From Gorsachius magnificus (lineage: Eukaryota; Chordata; Aves; Pelecaniformes; Ardeidae), in contig CM067091.1 of assembly GCA_034008185.1 (NCBI GenBank), forward strand, positions 6,489,799 through 6,553,798: a stretch of DNA of 64,000 nt, in the 5' to 3' direction. Positions 47,841 through 62,400 of this stretch are shown one piece after another; within the stretch, counting starts at the first letter, position 1; each line of letters begins with the position of its first letter. The position numbers and the translations under genes were made by a program. The notes beneath the pieces were generated by a model. The model searched no databases, was not told the DNA's origin, and saw only the letters and a program-made list of their open reading frames with translations.

Positions 47841-50800
47841 TCTAACTGCGGGAGCAGTGGGCGCAGCCTCGGGGAGCTGGGTCACCACCGCGGTCACCGC
47901 AGCAGTGGCAGCTCCCTGCTCGGTGTCTGGGTCCGGCACGGATTTCCCAGAGGTGCTCGCCGGGGGGCTTTGGGGCGGCCGCGCTCTCGCCCCTCTCTCC
48001 CAGACGCCGTCTGTGCCCGCTGAGACTGTTCCCGAAGCTGGCGGCGGCCGAGCTGCAGGGTGCCGGGAGCCTCCTCCTCCCGTCGGTACCTGTCCCAGCG
48101 CGGATCGATGCTGCGCTCAGCCGGGCAGCGCTAAAACCTCGCCGTCAACTTTCTGCGCCGTTCGTCCCCTGGCTGCGGGAGCGGGGGATTTGTCTCACCA
48201 CATCCCCTTTTAGACGGGGCTGCTTCGCGCTGACGTTGCAACCAGAGGAGCGTGCGGTGGGATTCGGCGTCCCCGGCAGCTCCTTCAGTCTCTTCCCGAA
48301 TTTCGCCCTCCTGCAGCGGTAGCGGGACGAGGGGTCGGTGAACCTGCTTGCTCATCCGTGCCGTGGGCTGCACCGGGGGCTTCTGCCTTCCCCGCTTCCC
48401 GGTGGGCTCGCAGGTGCCGCGGGGTCCAAGCCGCTGGCCGCAGTCGCAGGGGAGAGCGGCTATCTTTAGGGCTGTGTTGCAATGGAGGGGTGTGCCTTGG
48501 CTCGGCGCTGCCGGCAGCCGCCTCCTCGCCCGCGGATTGCCTTACGCCGAGGCTCCCGCATGGGAAAAATCAACATTCGCTCTGCGGTTTGTGGGAGCGG
48601 GTGTTGGGGTGCCCCATTCTCCCAGGGGTCCATCGCGGGGCCGTGGGGCTGCAGTCTGGGGTTGGGTGGCACTGGCAGTGCCTGTGGTGGGGCCAAGGCT
48701 GCCCAGGCGGGCAGCGGGCGAGGGCTGACGCCAGGTGAGGTCACGCTGCGCGAGGTGTGCGGGGCCGTGGTTCGGCATGGGGTGCACTGACGGCCCCCCA
48801 CCGTCACGTGTGTTCTGGCACCGCCCGGCAGCAGGACTGGGCGAGCCGGAGCAAGCGGCCGGGGATGGGGAAGGCTGACGGTGCGAGGAAATCTCTGAGA
48901 GGAGCTGTCTTGGGGCGTGGGAGTAAGTCAGGTTCTTGGGGGTGCGCCCCAAAACCACCTCCATCCCTCTGCTGCTCCCTTCCTAAGGCGTTACCGAAGG
49001 CAGGGACGCGGCTCCGGGAGAGCTGGCGTCAGGGCTGCCAGCGGCAGCGCACGCTCCCCTCCGTGTCCTCTTTTTGCTGGACTAACCCGCTTCGTCTGTG
49101 GGTGTCACTTGCACCCGTGCCAGAGCTTCGGGTGACGTGGGACTGAGGTTCCCTCTTCGGCTTAATCCTTCCTCTGCAGCCGTTGCCCTGCTCGTGCTAA
49201 ATGTGCCCGGGGGTGATGCAGCTCCGCTGTGCCTGTCCCTGGAAGGAGGCGGCCAAAACTTGTGGAGCAGTTTGGGTCCCTCTGGGCGTGCGGCCGTGGC
49301 ACAGCTCCTCTCGGAGTGTGGGGCCTGTGGAAGTGTGGGTCTCCCCCAGCTCGTCGCAGCGCTGGCAGCCCCTCCTGTTTCTTGCCCAACGCAGGGCTCG
49401 TGCCACTTCTGCGTGTCGTGACGGTAACGGCAGCGAAAAGTTCCTCCACGCCCCAAACTGCTTCCCTGTGGTCGTGCTCACGCTGTTTGGTGGGCGGTGG
49501 GGACCTCCCCCGTCCCTTTGCTTGGCTTTGCCTTGCGCTTGAGAGAAACTTCAGGCCTTCTCGAGAGGGTTTGAAGCCCTGCTGAGGCGAGAAAGTGCCT
49601 TCTCATCCGCGGCGGTGCTGCTCTGACAGGCGCTCTCCTCCCGGCGCGCAGCCTGGCAGCTGCTGGAATTGCCTGCAGCCGCATCTCTCCGCACCGTGCG
49701 TCCCCCTTGGCCGGCGTGGTCCTTTCGGAGCCACCAGTGGGTGAAGGTTGCTGGGAGGGTAAGCAAAACCTCAGCCGTTCTCCGAGCGAGGGACTCTGAA
49801 GATGTCGCTAATTTAATACATAGTGAGGCTTTTTCTGAGCTCCATCCGCAGCCGTTCCCCAGGGAGGTGAGCAGGCTGCGGACAGTCCCTGCTCCGGAGG
49901 GTGGATGTTGTCCTTTCTGTCCCGAGCAGCGTGTTCATGCAGGAAGAGGCTCAAGGCCACAGTGGCTGGAAGTTTGGGGTCAAAATTGGCTCTTGGCCAC
50001 GCTGGATGCTGCAGGTTGGAGGTGTGGGAGCTGTCTGAGGTGTGATTCGGTTCGGGGGGGATGGACTCACGCACCATCAGCCCGGAGATTCCTCTTTGAA
50101 TACGTTGCCCAGGAAGGATTTGGATGTTTTGCTTGTCCTTTTTATGTGTTTTTTTTCTTCACTAGTGATTTGTGCGAGGCTCTGAGTTGGGCTTTGTGGG
50201 GAGATGCTGCAGCTGGCTCTCCGTGCTTAGCCTGGGACCAGTGCCGGGTGTGGGACCCCTCTGAGCCGTCTTGAATGCTGGACGCCCCATTGAGGCCGCA
50301 GTGGTTCGGTTCGTGGCTCTCAGGGTCTCTTACGCCATGAGCACTGGGGTCGTGCCGGGCCATCCCTGGCTGGGCTGGCAGGGTTGGCCAGGGTGGGCTC
50401 TGTGGGGCTGGTGGGGTCTGTCTGAAGCAGCCGGCCCGTCTGCACGCTTCTCCCCACTAGAGGCTGCTGATGACCGCAGCATTTTTCCTTCCCTGGCTCT
50501 GACGGAGGCAGCGGGGTCTTGAATTTGCAGGGCTGAGCATCCCGGCCTGAGGTTTTTCTGCTGATTCACCCTGGAGACAGCAGCGGGCTTCCCCTGGCAG
50601 CAGCTGAGTTCAGGGGGCACAGCTGCTCCCCTACCAGGCCCACAATAGATCTCCCCACTTCATTAGGTCTTAATTAGGCAAATGCACCGGGACTGTGTGC
50701 GAGGCCGTTGCCGGGGGACACGGATCATGAGTGGAGCCGGCTACGGGGGATGCCAGCTCCCATCCTGCCTGCCTAGGGGATGCCGACGGGGTTTTTCCAG

Positions 50801-53800
50801 CTGGGTGCTGAATGTGAAATGAGTTCAGCCTCTCGTATCGTTTTCCTGGAGGACGCGTGTGCAGCAAGGACCGCTTCACCCCTCCGGCATATCCCAACTG
50901 GCAGAAAAGCCAAGGGTTCATTAAGCCATGGAAGGGATGGGCACAGCCACGGTGGCACGGCAAAACCGCCCCGTAGACACAAAGGAGGCTTCTTCCAGGG
51001 CAGCTGGTTTAGAGCCCAAGGCCTGGGCAGGATGGTAGCCTGGAGAACAACCCCAGACCCTGGGAAGATGATTAATCACACAGCAATTAGGTGTAAAATG
51101 AAAGGCAGTTGCCGCCGCATGGCGAGAGCTGCAGCGGAAGGTGCCTGGGAAGGAATTTGTGGTGTTGCACAAGACCCCGCTGCCTTCGCTAGGTACGGGC
51201 ACTGCCAGGAGGGCGGCGCGGTGCCAGCTGGCTCCGGCACCGAGCAGGCAGCGCGGCTTCCCCGACAATGGCACAGCGGCACTTTACATAATCTGGGACT
51301 TGCAAAACAAGCTGGAAGGTCTGGAAAATCGTCCTGCTATTGTTGGTGCTCAAAGTTTGCTGAATTTCCTGGTTTGATCTGCGGGTCTGGTTTTTCTTTT
51401 GGGACCGCAAAGGGGAAAGATGCACTTTGCACGGAGAAAAGAAAAGGGCGTTTGTGGCGTTTAATCCACCCCTGCTCCTTAGATGAAACTATTTTTGTGG
51501 TTCACAAGAGGTTTTGAGCAGCTGCTTGCAGCTTTACAGGGCTGCAGAGGACTCTTCGTCTATCCAATTAGCATGGTTTGTCTCTAGTCCTCTCCTGATG
51601 CCCCCTGAGAAAATCCTGAAATATCAGACGCAGAGGCACGGGGCGCCGTGGGCAGTGCACACACAGGCACCATCTGGGCTCCCGGCCTGAGTGTCTGCTC
51701 AGGGGCAGAGAACGCTGGGTCAAAATGGCTTTGTGTTGTCTGAGCCTCCGGTGAGACGGACCCTGCTGCTCTGGGAAGGCTCTAAAGCTGCCTCTCGCTT
51801 GCAGATTTTAGGAGGAGAGGCTGGAAGGGAGCTTGGGTCATTTTATTTTGTGGGGCCTCTTAGCTAGAGTTTGCTGCTGCTGCGTCCTGCAGCTTGGTGA
51901 TTTGAAGGCAGCTGGGAAAACGCAGCCGGGAGGATACTGAGGCTGTCGGGAACCACACCGGCCTGCGGGCAGCTGTGTTGCCTGGCCCCAGGGGAGTGTT
52001 TTGGGGCGTAGGGCCTGCCCGTGCTCCTCCGTTTGCTCATCCCAGAGCCTTTTGCCAATGCAACTAAAGCCACTGACGCCCTGTGCGCTATTCAATTAAA
52101 TGAATGAATCCTGTTAAAATGTTCTCTGCTCCCATTTATAAACTGGTGACTAAGAAATGCGCCTTCTCCTGCCATTCCTGGGAAAGCCAGGTCTGGTAGC
52201 AGGGAAGGAGGTTAAGTTTATACTGGTCCACTTAATGTGAGGCAAGTTTTGGCACCCTGGTAAGCAGCAACAAAGGAGGAGGAACCCTGGCCTGGCGGCA
52301 CAAATACATCCTCTTATGAGAGGTGGTTTCGAGCTCCTTTCACGTAGGTAATTACATCTGGCCACGCTTGACCTGAGCTGGATTGGAGCAAGGGGGTGTG
52401 AGGCTTGATGTGTGCTGGGAGTCTTCAGAGCGACCGAGCTCCGGCTGCAGCAGTGTTAAGGCCATCTTGTAGGTGTCACAAACAAGCCAGCGCATCGCAG
52501 CGATGCGGTGGGGGGCCGGAGAACCCGGGTTGGTGCTGAGCTGCGCTCGGCGTGGGTGGGAGCTGGGGTGGACGGAAGCATCGTTGTTGCCAGGGTGTTA
52601 AGGCAGGTGATGTGTTACAGCATTTATCATTCTGTACGTGACCTCCCTGGGCTGATCCCTGCTTGGTTGCTGGCCCCCGGTCGCAGCAATGGTTTAGCTG
52701 CTTGCCAGACAGCACCAGCCTTTAAGGGCTTGTATTTCTGTATCCTCTCTCTAAAAACCCAGGGAGATGGGGTAAGTTGTTTGTGGGCACTTCAGAACTT
52801 GAGGGGGGCTCTTTCTCTGCACTGAGGGTCTGTATAAAATGGGAACGGCACCGAGTCGCCTCCCTCCGTCTGCGTGGACTCGAACGCTGAGCACGGGAGC
52901 AATGGAGGGCAGGTGCTGGCCCGGCCCTGAGCCATGCTGGGCTGTAACGTGACCTTCTCCATTGGTGTTGATGTTGTGCTGGGTGTGCCTGTGCCTGGGG
53001 TGGGGGTGAACCTGTCCTGTAGGGCTGGGATCGGCCCTGGCCAATCTGTGGCTGCGAGGAGCCTTGCCGTGGGCTGGCAGATGGGGTCAGCGCTGCTCGG
53101 GGATTTCCTTGGATGCAGAGCGGAGGCTTTTAATAGCAAACGTGGTCATCTGTATCATGGCGTAGCTTGAAACCTGTCCCTTAAAAATACCGACTGGCAG
53201 CGGGATGTGGCTGAGTGAGAGAAGTCCACTCTCTTCAATATTTTTTCCCTGGTTTTGAGTAAAAATGGAATATAGTTTAAACCTATCTCTGGTGATGCTA
53301 ATGGGCTCATGGGTTTGGGGTACAGTTCTTCCCTGGGAGGCAGCCTGGAGAAAGCCCTGCCTTTCTTGGGAGGGTCGCTCGGCCCCATGCGATGGTCAGA
53401 CCCTTCCCGGTGTGCTGCGCTGTGTCGGATCCTGTGCCTCGGCTGAGTGCCAAGACGTCAACCTTCTAGGAAAGGCAGCGGGGGCCAGTGTGGGTTTCCC
53501 TTGCTGCCTGGGTGGCTCGTGAGTGGCAGTCGAAGGTGTTGGGGAAGCATTCGGAGTTGCAGATGGCTCATGTTGGGGTTGCAGCGCTGTTTCATCCATC
53601 CGAGCTGCCTTCCGGTGGGAACATGCAAGATACCGATCACAGAATTGATCCATGCTGCTGGCCAGGCTTTTTCCTGGTGCTGCTGTTTTTCCCTTCCTGA
53701 CGAAGCAGGAGGCAAACGTGGTTACGGCAGCTACTGGCTCTGGCACTTTGCATCTTACCTCCCTACAAACTGCCTTCAAACTTCTTGGCTCTCTGGCCCC

Positions 53801-56071
53801 CTGTTCTGGTCGACATGAGGCTGTTACCAGAGCTCAGCAAACCGTGATGATCGCATCCATGCACTGTACCTCAAACCACCTGGCAGCGCTGGGCTGGATG
53901 AAGAAGCTCATTTGCATGGGGTGGTTAATTCTGTGTATGTTTTAATCTCCGCGACCATCTGTGTTCTTGCCTGGGCTGGGGAGACTGGAGCTCTTGGGAT
54001 TTATTCCAGGAGGTGAACGTGGAGAGGACTGCTTATTCTGTGTCTGCCGAAAACTGCCCTGGGTCAAAGCAGGACAGCCTCATTAACTCCGGGAACAGTT
54101 GTTCCTGCATCTTCAGGCAAGGAGGCCTCGATGATGTGTCAGATCTATCCTGGAGGCACGTCCCAAAAAGCTGCAGGGAGATGGCAGGGGCAAAAGGCAC
54201 TTTAGTGAAAATGGGGACCTCTGTGAATGCTTTCCTGCAGGCAAACCCAAACACAGAGGGTCTGCGATGGGCTCAGCTGGTGCCCTGGAGGGCTGAGGTC
54301 TCTCCAGGGAAGGCTGCATTGGTCGGGGGAGAGGTAGTGTGCTAAAGCATCTCCTGGCCACCCTAAAAGCCCTGCCCCAGGTTGTGGCAGCTGCTGGGGC
54401 GTGAGTCGGCCCCACCAGCAGCTACTACAGTCTCTGTCCACAGCGAACACCATGGCTGGAGCTCAAATCTGAGCTCCAGAAGCTGCTGATGAGACAGAGT
54501 TCCTCAGGACAGGGGTGCTCGCATACAGCATCAAAACCAGGGGACCAGTACCTATAGGTGGGCTGCGGTAGCATCTCCAGAGAGACCTGTGCAGGCTGCT
54601 GCTGACCAAGAGAAGCTTTTCTGCAAGCAATGCCTGAAGTCTTCCATGGTTTGGGTTTTCACATTTGCAAGCCTGAGGCTCTGCAGCTCATCACAAGAGC
54701 CCCAGCCAGGATCCCGCTGACCACAGGCTCTGCACGTGGCACAGGCAAAGGCGGCGCTTGCTGCGGGCTCTGTCGAGGAACGCCTGTCCCGAGGGGCAGC
54801 ACGGCCCCACTGAAGCTGCCGTTGACATCTGAACCCAGAGGGAATGATCCCTGCCCTATAATTAAGCTTTCTGTTGCTCCTCTTCACCATACTAATGGGT
54901 AGTCTCGTGGATGTGCTCCTTGCAGCCACAGTGCTCTGGATCCTCTGTGTGGCTCAGGAGCTGGAGGTGGCTTTCCAAGAGAGCCACCTGCAAAGGGCAA
55001 ACCCAGATCTCTGTCCCTGTCTCATTAGGGTGAAGCTCTTGGGCTGGGAACCTTTGGGTTTAAAGGCTTTTCCCTGACTGCAACCCTGCATGCTGTAAAT
55101 TCAGCTGCCAACGTACACCCCGCACTCGAGTGAGGAAAACCCTTCCTGCTGCTCATGCTGGTAGGGCCGGGCGAGACGGAGATATCTTCTCAGCCTTCAG
55201 TTGAAGGACAGAGTCTGCCTCTTGAAAGGAGAACTCTTCTTCACCTGCTTGCCAGGCTTTTGACATCAGTGGATAATAACACTTAAAACCAATTAGTGCT
55301 CCACCTAAATCCTCTCCTGGTTCAGTAGTTTGGCGTTTTGGTCTTGATAGAGACTGTCAGTGCTGTGGTGCATGCCAAAGGATGGGTGCGGGCTCGTGCC
55401 CCTCTCGCCAGTGCGTCAGGACGGCTGTAGAGGAGGTGCATAGTCTGAGGCACCACACTAGACTTCCCCTGCGTGCCATGAGCGCTCGGCTGTGCACTTG
55501 TGTCAAGCAGGTCCCTGGAGCCTCGGTGGGGCGGTGGTGTGGGCCAAGGATCTGGCTGGATTTTGGGACCCTCCTTGGGCCCTGGCAGGTGCCCGCTGGA
55601 GCACGCAGCCAGCCTTGCTGTGGCTGAGAGCACCGTTGCTCTCTTGAATCTCTTCATTTAGTTAATGATCCTTTTGTTGAGAGGATTAGGGTTTAGAGGC
55701 CTCTGGCAGAGTGTTAATTAAATTAAGTCTATGGGTGTTTTGTTGAGTTTTTAAAGCCCACTAGAGGGCTCGGTTGGGGCTGGAGGTGCTGGGCTGTGTC
55801 CATCCCCTGCAGAAGTTTGTGGCAGAAGTTACGTAAGGCCGGAGGAGCCGGACGGACACAGAAGCGCCTGGGACCCGTCTGCAGCCTCCGCACCGGCGCT
55901 TGCTGCTTCTCCAGCCCGGCTCTGCCTGGGGCTCGGTGGTGCCTTGCCCGTGCTGTGCCGCCCTGGACGCTGGCTGGGGCTCCGGAGGCCGTACTGGCTG
56001 GAGGCTGGCAGGCACGGGACGTCTGCGTCACTCCTCGCTGTATTATCAGTGTTAAGTAACGTAAGGCTCAT

Positions 56072-56117
56072 GGTTTTTTTTTGGTTGGTGGTTTTTTTTG
56101 TTGTTTTTTTTTTTCCT
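56072..56117. repeat. T-rich low-complexity tract
   Basis: Runs of T separated by single Gs (GGTTGGTGG and TTGTTG interruptions). No retroposon body was recognised on either side. Confidence 0.7.
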
Positions 56118-56317
56118 TCCCCACTCGGTGTTTACATTTCTAAGAAGCGGCTCAACGTGAACGTCCAGTTCCACCTTCAGTTCTGGGAAGAGTCAAGACA
56201 CTGAAGTTCGCTTACGTGAACTCTCTTGCAGTGCTCCTGTAGAATACAAGCGTGAGCACTTGGCTTTGTGGCTCGAGGGATTTTTCTGGCGGGTGTGTGG
56301 AGTTTTTCATGTTTAGC

Positions 56318-56425
56318 TGGAACTGCTTATTAACCAATGTCTCTTCTCCTTTTTCTTCTATACACTGCCCCGTGATGGATTTTGGTGCCTTGCCTGCGTG
56401 GTTTGCCTGGCTGTCTCATCTCTGG
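56318..56425 (+). CDS. Speculative small exon with a start codon
   Basis: After a fair acceptor (CATGTTTAG), the block contains an ATG at 56375 with G at -3 and G at +4. It then reads 17 codons (MDFGALPAWFAWLSHLW) that end exactly at a perfect GTAAGT donor at 56426, in phase 0. It could be the first coding exon of the gene starting at the 47.3-kb promoter, but the peptide is not recognised, no following exon is visible in the window, and chance is a serious alternative. Confidence 0.12.
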
Positions 56426-59400
56426 GTAAGTACCTGCTCTGTTAGATCAGTGAGGGGAAACAACCAAAACGAGTCACTTGGACTATAATAATTAACTGGC
56501 CTGTTTATTCTTGAACTCTGGAGCATTGAATGTTATCAAACAGTGGGATTTATCGTGTGTGTGTGTGAAGATTCTGGATATTGCAAAGCACTTCATGTAG
56601 CAATTTCTAGGCCAAGTTTATAACATGAAGAAGCCCCCAGTGGTAGTTTTTCATGCCAGCCTGGCCTGCGGAGCACTGACCCAGCGATAAAAGTACACTA
56701 AGCACCAGCAAATGAGCAAATGGAAGTGAAAAAGTTTTTGGTAGTGGAAAGCAATGCTCCCTGTTTCTCCCTAGATGCCTTGTGACAGCTGTTGATGGTA
56801 AATCCATGCTGTAGTTGTGTAAGGTTCTCTCCAAAGGCTGGAGTGCAGCGCTGGGCTGGCTTCCCCATTGCAAACCTGCAGATGCGTGGGGCATCGCAGG
56901 GCAGGGAGAGGAGCCTGAGGCCCTTCTGGCAGGAGAGGAGGGGAAATACGTGTCGAGCTTGGAGAAGTGTGTCAGGCGCTGATGTTTCCAGCTTGTGTTC
57001 ACAGAGGTCCTGCTTTGCATAGAGGGGAGGTTGTCCTGGTGGGGTGGATTCTCATGGTTCCCCAGCAGAGGTTTGGTGCCTGCCCCTGCACCTGGCTGGG
57101 AGGTGCAGTTTGTGCCTCCCAAAATAAGTGTGTGTGCTCAGGGTGGAGGAAAGAAAGGGGTCGCTGCTTAGCAAAGCTGGTTCTCTGGATACAGTGGTGC
57201 CTTTGCACTGAGGTTGCTATCTCTGGAAACTTCAGAAGGTTTTAACTGACTTTTTTAAAAAAAACAAATTAAAGTATCCTCCTGCTAAGCTTTCTCCTTT
57301 CCTGTCCATTACCTCCCTTCCCCCAGTAAAATCCTCTTCTCTCCCAGTAATGGCAAGGACTGAGCATATTTAGAGCAGCTCTGCTCCGTGCCTGAGCGCT
57401 CAGTGTACTGCCAGTCACTGATGAAAGACTTGAGGGGAAAGCAGAGGAAGGTGCTGGGAACAGATTGCTTTATTCTTAAACTCAGCGTTATTATACGATG
57501 CCTCACAGGGGAGGGTAGGAGAGATGAATCAAATCCAAGCATAAACCTGTTGTTCTTACACAGAAGTAAGTGAAGCACTATATTTGGAAGCTGAGCAGCT
57601 GTCTGCTGTTCTGAATGAGCTGTTCTTTGCTACAAGTCTCTAAAAGAAGGATCATTAATTAACTACAGAACCTGCCTTGATCAGAGGTGCTGAGCTCCCA
57701 TCCCCACCAAACACCCAGCAGTCATTTGAATGCAGAATAAAACTCCTCCGCGCAGTAGGTATAACTGCAAGAACTGCAGGCTGGCAGCACGCTGGCCAGG
57801 GGCTCGTCTTTGGAGCAAAATGCAAGTGCTCACTCGCGTGACTGTCGGAGTGGGTTAGGGAGAGGCATGCCTCCACCAGCGCGGTGGCTGTAGCTGTGCC
57901 AGGGTGTCCCAGACCAGGTGAGCAGCAACAGGATCTTCCTCCTTTGTGCTTGAGCAGACCTTCAGGACACAGTCACCCTTCTGGTTATTGCCGTGTGACA
58001 AACCTCTGGTCAAGGGCGAATTTCTTTCTTGGGGAAAGCTGGTAGCCTGAACAACCCCTGGTTTGCTCTCCCCAGAGCAGCCTCACTGTGACTTTTGTCT
58101 GCGTGAGCAGCCTGTTGTCTTTCATGTACTGCACAGAGAGTATGGGCCTGCTTATTACAGGCTTTTGGGGTTTTGACCCTGATAGAAGATGAAATTTGCT
58201 GCTTGCTGATTACTTGGTATTAATCTTGGTCAGCAAACACGAAAGCTAAGTGGTACCTTGTTTGTGATGGCAAAGATAAAGGTTGTGTGGTACGGTTTCA
58301 GTGGATCAGGGAGAACCCTGACCTTCACCCAGCAGAGAGATCGGCAAGCTCAGGTTGCCTTTCCATCTTTAAGCCTGGCTTATCTCTTAGGTAAACGTAA
58401 AATGCATAGGAGCTGTAGTAAGTGAATCCCCTCTCCTGGCCTGATAAGAGTGTTGGGCATTGGGCCTAAAAGTAGCACACCAGCAGCTTCCATGAAAGGC
58501 TGTGCTGCGAAAAGCTGGAGGGTAGAAACCATGAAGAAAAACGCTGAAGATGCAAGAGGAGCCTGTGACGTTCGAGGTTGTGCTCTTGACCTTCAAGCTA
58601 AGGTTCACATATGTTGCCATTATTTGAAGCCTGTCAAGAACTCTGAAGTGAGGTCACAGGCACTGGCTGAAAACATGCTCAGAGCTTTCTTTGTGGCAAA
58701 GGAGGTGGGAAGTGCAGTGTGTCCGTTCACGGGCTGCTGCTGGGCTTTGCCTGTCCATGCGTTGGCATTGGTGATGCTAGGAGCCATGCGTTGTGATCTT
58801 AGAGTTTACCTGTCCGTGAAATTCTTTCTTTCTATCCCTTAATTCATGGGTCACCTAGAGAAGGGAATTGCTTTGTGAAGACGTTGAGCAGCAGTTATGT
58901 TGTGAACTTGGGTCTCACCTTAATTCTTATTCACATATAGCTCAGAGGAAGAACAAGTAAGTTCTCCTGCTTTTCCACCTTTTGGTGAGATTTTCTGCTT
59001 TCAACCTCTCCTGGCAGTGTGGTAGCAGGGTATCTGTTTTGCTTGTCCCACCCCTTCAGAAGAGACCATCAGAATCCGATGCGGTGTCAAGTTCTAGGGC
59101 TGGCTTAGCTCAGTTGTTTCACTTCAATGCTTTGTAAGGCAGTGAAATAGTTCTCATTGTAGTGTTTAAAATAGCAGTGCTGCCTTCTGAATTACCATCT
59201 AATTAAATGAAAGCAAAAACTCAAAAGCAAGCGAGCTTTCTGCATCTCTTGTTGCATAAGAAAAGCTGTTTTAGTTGACCTAAAAACCAACATTGAAAAA
59301 CAGGCTAAACAGAGATTCTTTCCTTCCAGCTCCGTGGGCAGTTTGCAGCAGTTGCTACTGTTCTTGGAGAGCCATTCACGCGGTGGCAGCTGCAAACCCC

Positions 59401-62400
59401 TTCAAAACAGTTACTCCTTTGAGACTTGCTTCCCTTTTGCTGGATGGTTGGAGGAACCCTGCTGTGGAGACAAATAATTAGATATAAAAGATGGCAGCTT
59501 AATGATTATTAGCTCCTTTCTGATGCAGGCTGCGGTGAATGCAGGGGTGAGATCCGGCTAGCGTGCATCTCAAAGCTGTGGCTGCATCTCTTGCTCGGAA
59601 GATTTACCGTGTGCACCATGTTAACTTGCAGCCTCCGTGGACCCACAGAACGCGCCGAGCTAACAGAGTTACAGGATTGATTTCAGTAACAAACCTTGTT
59701 CAGAGAGGACGACTCCTGGCAATTGACTGCGACAATGGCAACAGTTCAGATGAAGCATGCTTCCTGCCCTCTCCTCCCCGTTTCTCCATCCATACCCACA
59801 GCTTTTCTCTACGACGTCTGATTTCTCCCCCTCTCTCCTCTTCTAGTACTTGGATTCTGCCTATAAATCTGAACCGCTTTGGGTTTTCTTTGTAAAAGAA
59901 ATATATATGAGTATGGAAAGATATGAGCTTAAATAAAGCCACAAAACGCCTTATTTTATAAAGCTCCAGAAAAACTGGCGGCAATGTGATGCTATCCTCT
60001 GGGATTTTGTCCTATTGATATTAATCTTTTTGAAGCTGGTATCCATGACTGCCAGTTTCAAAGGTTAATATACTGCATTTCAACCAAGCTGAGAAGTCTT
60101 TTTTTTATTTTATTTGTGATATGGAAATGTGCACCAATTAATCATTGCGCACCTGCAGAAATGCCTCTCTCAGCAGACTTTGGCTGCACTGTATTAGGTT
60201 GTGGGATCATCTGTAGAAAGGACTCAGGGTGACGAGTCTGATCCAGTTAGTAGCTTAAGACAAACCCTGTGAGGTCCAAGGAGAGAGCAGGTAGGGGAAA
60301 CGGCACTGAACAAGGTGGTGCGGAGCTTCAAGTCTTATTTCTGGAAGAAATAAGGTAGCCTGTGCTCTGGTTAGAAGTTGTATTTGCTCTCCATAGCTAG
60401 TGTCTTAACTAAATAAATGTTGGGTCTTGCCAGATGTCCCTCGCTGATGGGCAGGTCTGGCCTGCGATGACGAACTGCTGTCAGTGTCTGGTGCTGGGTT
60501 CATGGCTTGGGTGAATTTGCTGCCTGGTCTTTGGGTTACACACGATGCGTTGGTACAGAGCAGAGGGCTCTCTGCCGAGTACCTGGCTCTGAAGTACTGC
60601 TAGGTAGACATTGGTCCTAAATAAACCCTGATCTTAAAACTTTTCTTCCCTGAACCATGGAGCTCTGAGTATTTTCAGGCCAAGGGAGTGTAATCTTTGG
60701 CCAGATTGGGAGCATAACAGCATGGAGTCAAATCTATGCTTGAGCAGCCCCTTGTGAAAGCTTCACCTAACCGGCACCTTTCTGGGGAGAAGCTGCAGAT
60801 CAAAAAAAACCACCTACCTGGTGTTATTTAAATAGACCAGAGCCTCTCCTTGCTGCAGTTTGACATCTCATCCATGCAAGGAGTAAATCAGCCACTGACA
60901 TCCTTTGTTTGTGGTATGGCTCTTCTGCCTCCCTGCCTTAGCACTGGTCCCTAGGTGGCACTGTTATTTTTGGGCTTATTTCAACAAAGGCTGCATAGCT
61001 AAGCTTGTCCCCCGCTGAAGTGACAGCTGCGTCTCTGGCCAAGCTGGCTGTTCGTGTTCAGTTTAGGAGGCTGGCACAAGAGCTCGAACTTCCTCCTGCT
61101 GCCCAAACATAGAGGTTTCCAGCACTGTCTCCTGGAATTTATTAACAAGGGGCAGGGAGTCGAGCACCCTCTGCGAGCAGCACGCTCCTCTGGTTTTCAG
61201 TGGTGTCTTCACTAGGACTGCTAGGGAATGAAAAACTGGTAAATGCTTGAAACGAGGGAGAGCTCATGACCCAATGGTGGCCAGCGTGCCGTTGGGCCGG
61301 CTGCATCTCTCACAGCGGCTCTTTCCATGCTTCAGTCTGTTCCTTGTGCTGTTTCTGGAGCTCAAGCTCATGCCACGCTGATTCTCCCTTCTCCTGAGCC
61401 TGAACTACTTGTATTCACAGCACCGCCTGTAATCTATTCTCTGGGCTTTTTTAAGCACTTTCTAGATCCTTTAAGTGCAGTCACTCATATGTTTAATACT
61501 TCCTACCCACGCGTAAGAAGAGTATTTCTCGCTCAATGTAGAAACATTCACTGTATGAAAACTCGATCCTGCAATCCGAAGCTGACCTCCTCTAATCTTT
61601 AAGCGGTGCATCTTGGCAGAAATGTGATTTACGCACTGTCGCTAAGCCCTGGAACAGAGCTGACTTTTCAGGGAGCTGTTCTTCCCTGCACTGGCATGTG
61701 GCCTGGAGAGAGCTGATGCTCTTCTTCATCTGTGTTGTTCCTCTTTCTTCTTGGAGCTAGTCAGCTGGGCTGCAAGAGACCAACTCAACATCAACTTCAC
61801 GCACACCGATGAAACCCACGGTGGGAGCTTTTTGCACAAGTGAACCAGATTCTGGGTGGGATGAGAATTCCAGGTGTACAGGCTTAGTTGCCCAGCTGCC
61901 TCTCCCACCCTCCTCATCTCCCCAAAAAGCATTTGCATAAGCCAGCTGAGTACCAGAAAGATGTAGTAGCTCGAAAACTGGATTCTTTGGCCCACGGGAA
62001 GAACATGCGGTTTTAGTTTGGCAGCAATGGCCTTCAAAGGGCACAACTCCTGCTGTTAACCATCAAAGGAAAACCGTCCCATAGAGAACCACACAGGAAA
62101 GGATAGGAGAAGCGGCTTGGATTTAGCAAAACTTGAGGCTAACTGCTGTGATGCCAAGTAGGATTACAGTAGCAAAATCACTCAGTCTCTTTAGCTGTGA
62201 AGGGTGCTGCTTGGCCCTTTAATAACTCACTCAGCAATGAATTGATTGTTGATTTTGGAGAGTGCTACGATGGGCTGGACTAGATTTAATCTTTGGTTAA
62301 ATATTTGATGCGGAGCTAGGTGAGCATAGACGTTCCAGGTTGCCTTCACTGCATGCACACGTTATAGCAAAGCGGTGCAGCGTGTTCTAGTTCTTCGTGA

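Noticed and set aside
47296..48213. 305-codon open frame on the plus strand
   Set aside because: It begins with GTG, not ATG, runs through the inferred splice donor into G-rich repeat, and is Gly/Arg low-complexity with no domain.
62255..62295. GATGGGCTGGACTAGATTTAA, possible CR1 fragment
   Set aside because: Match too short to separate from chance.
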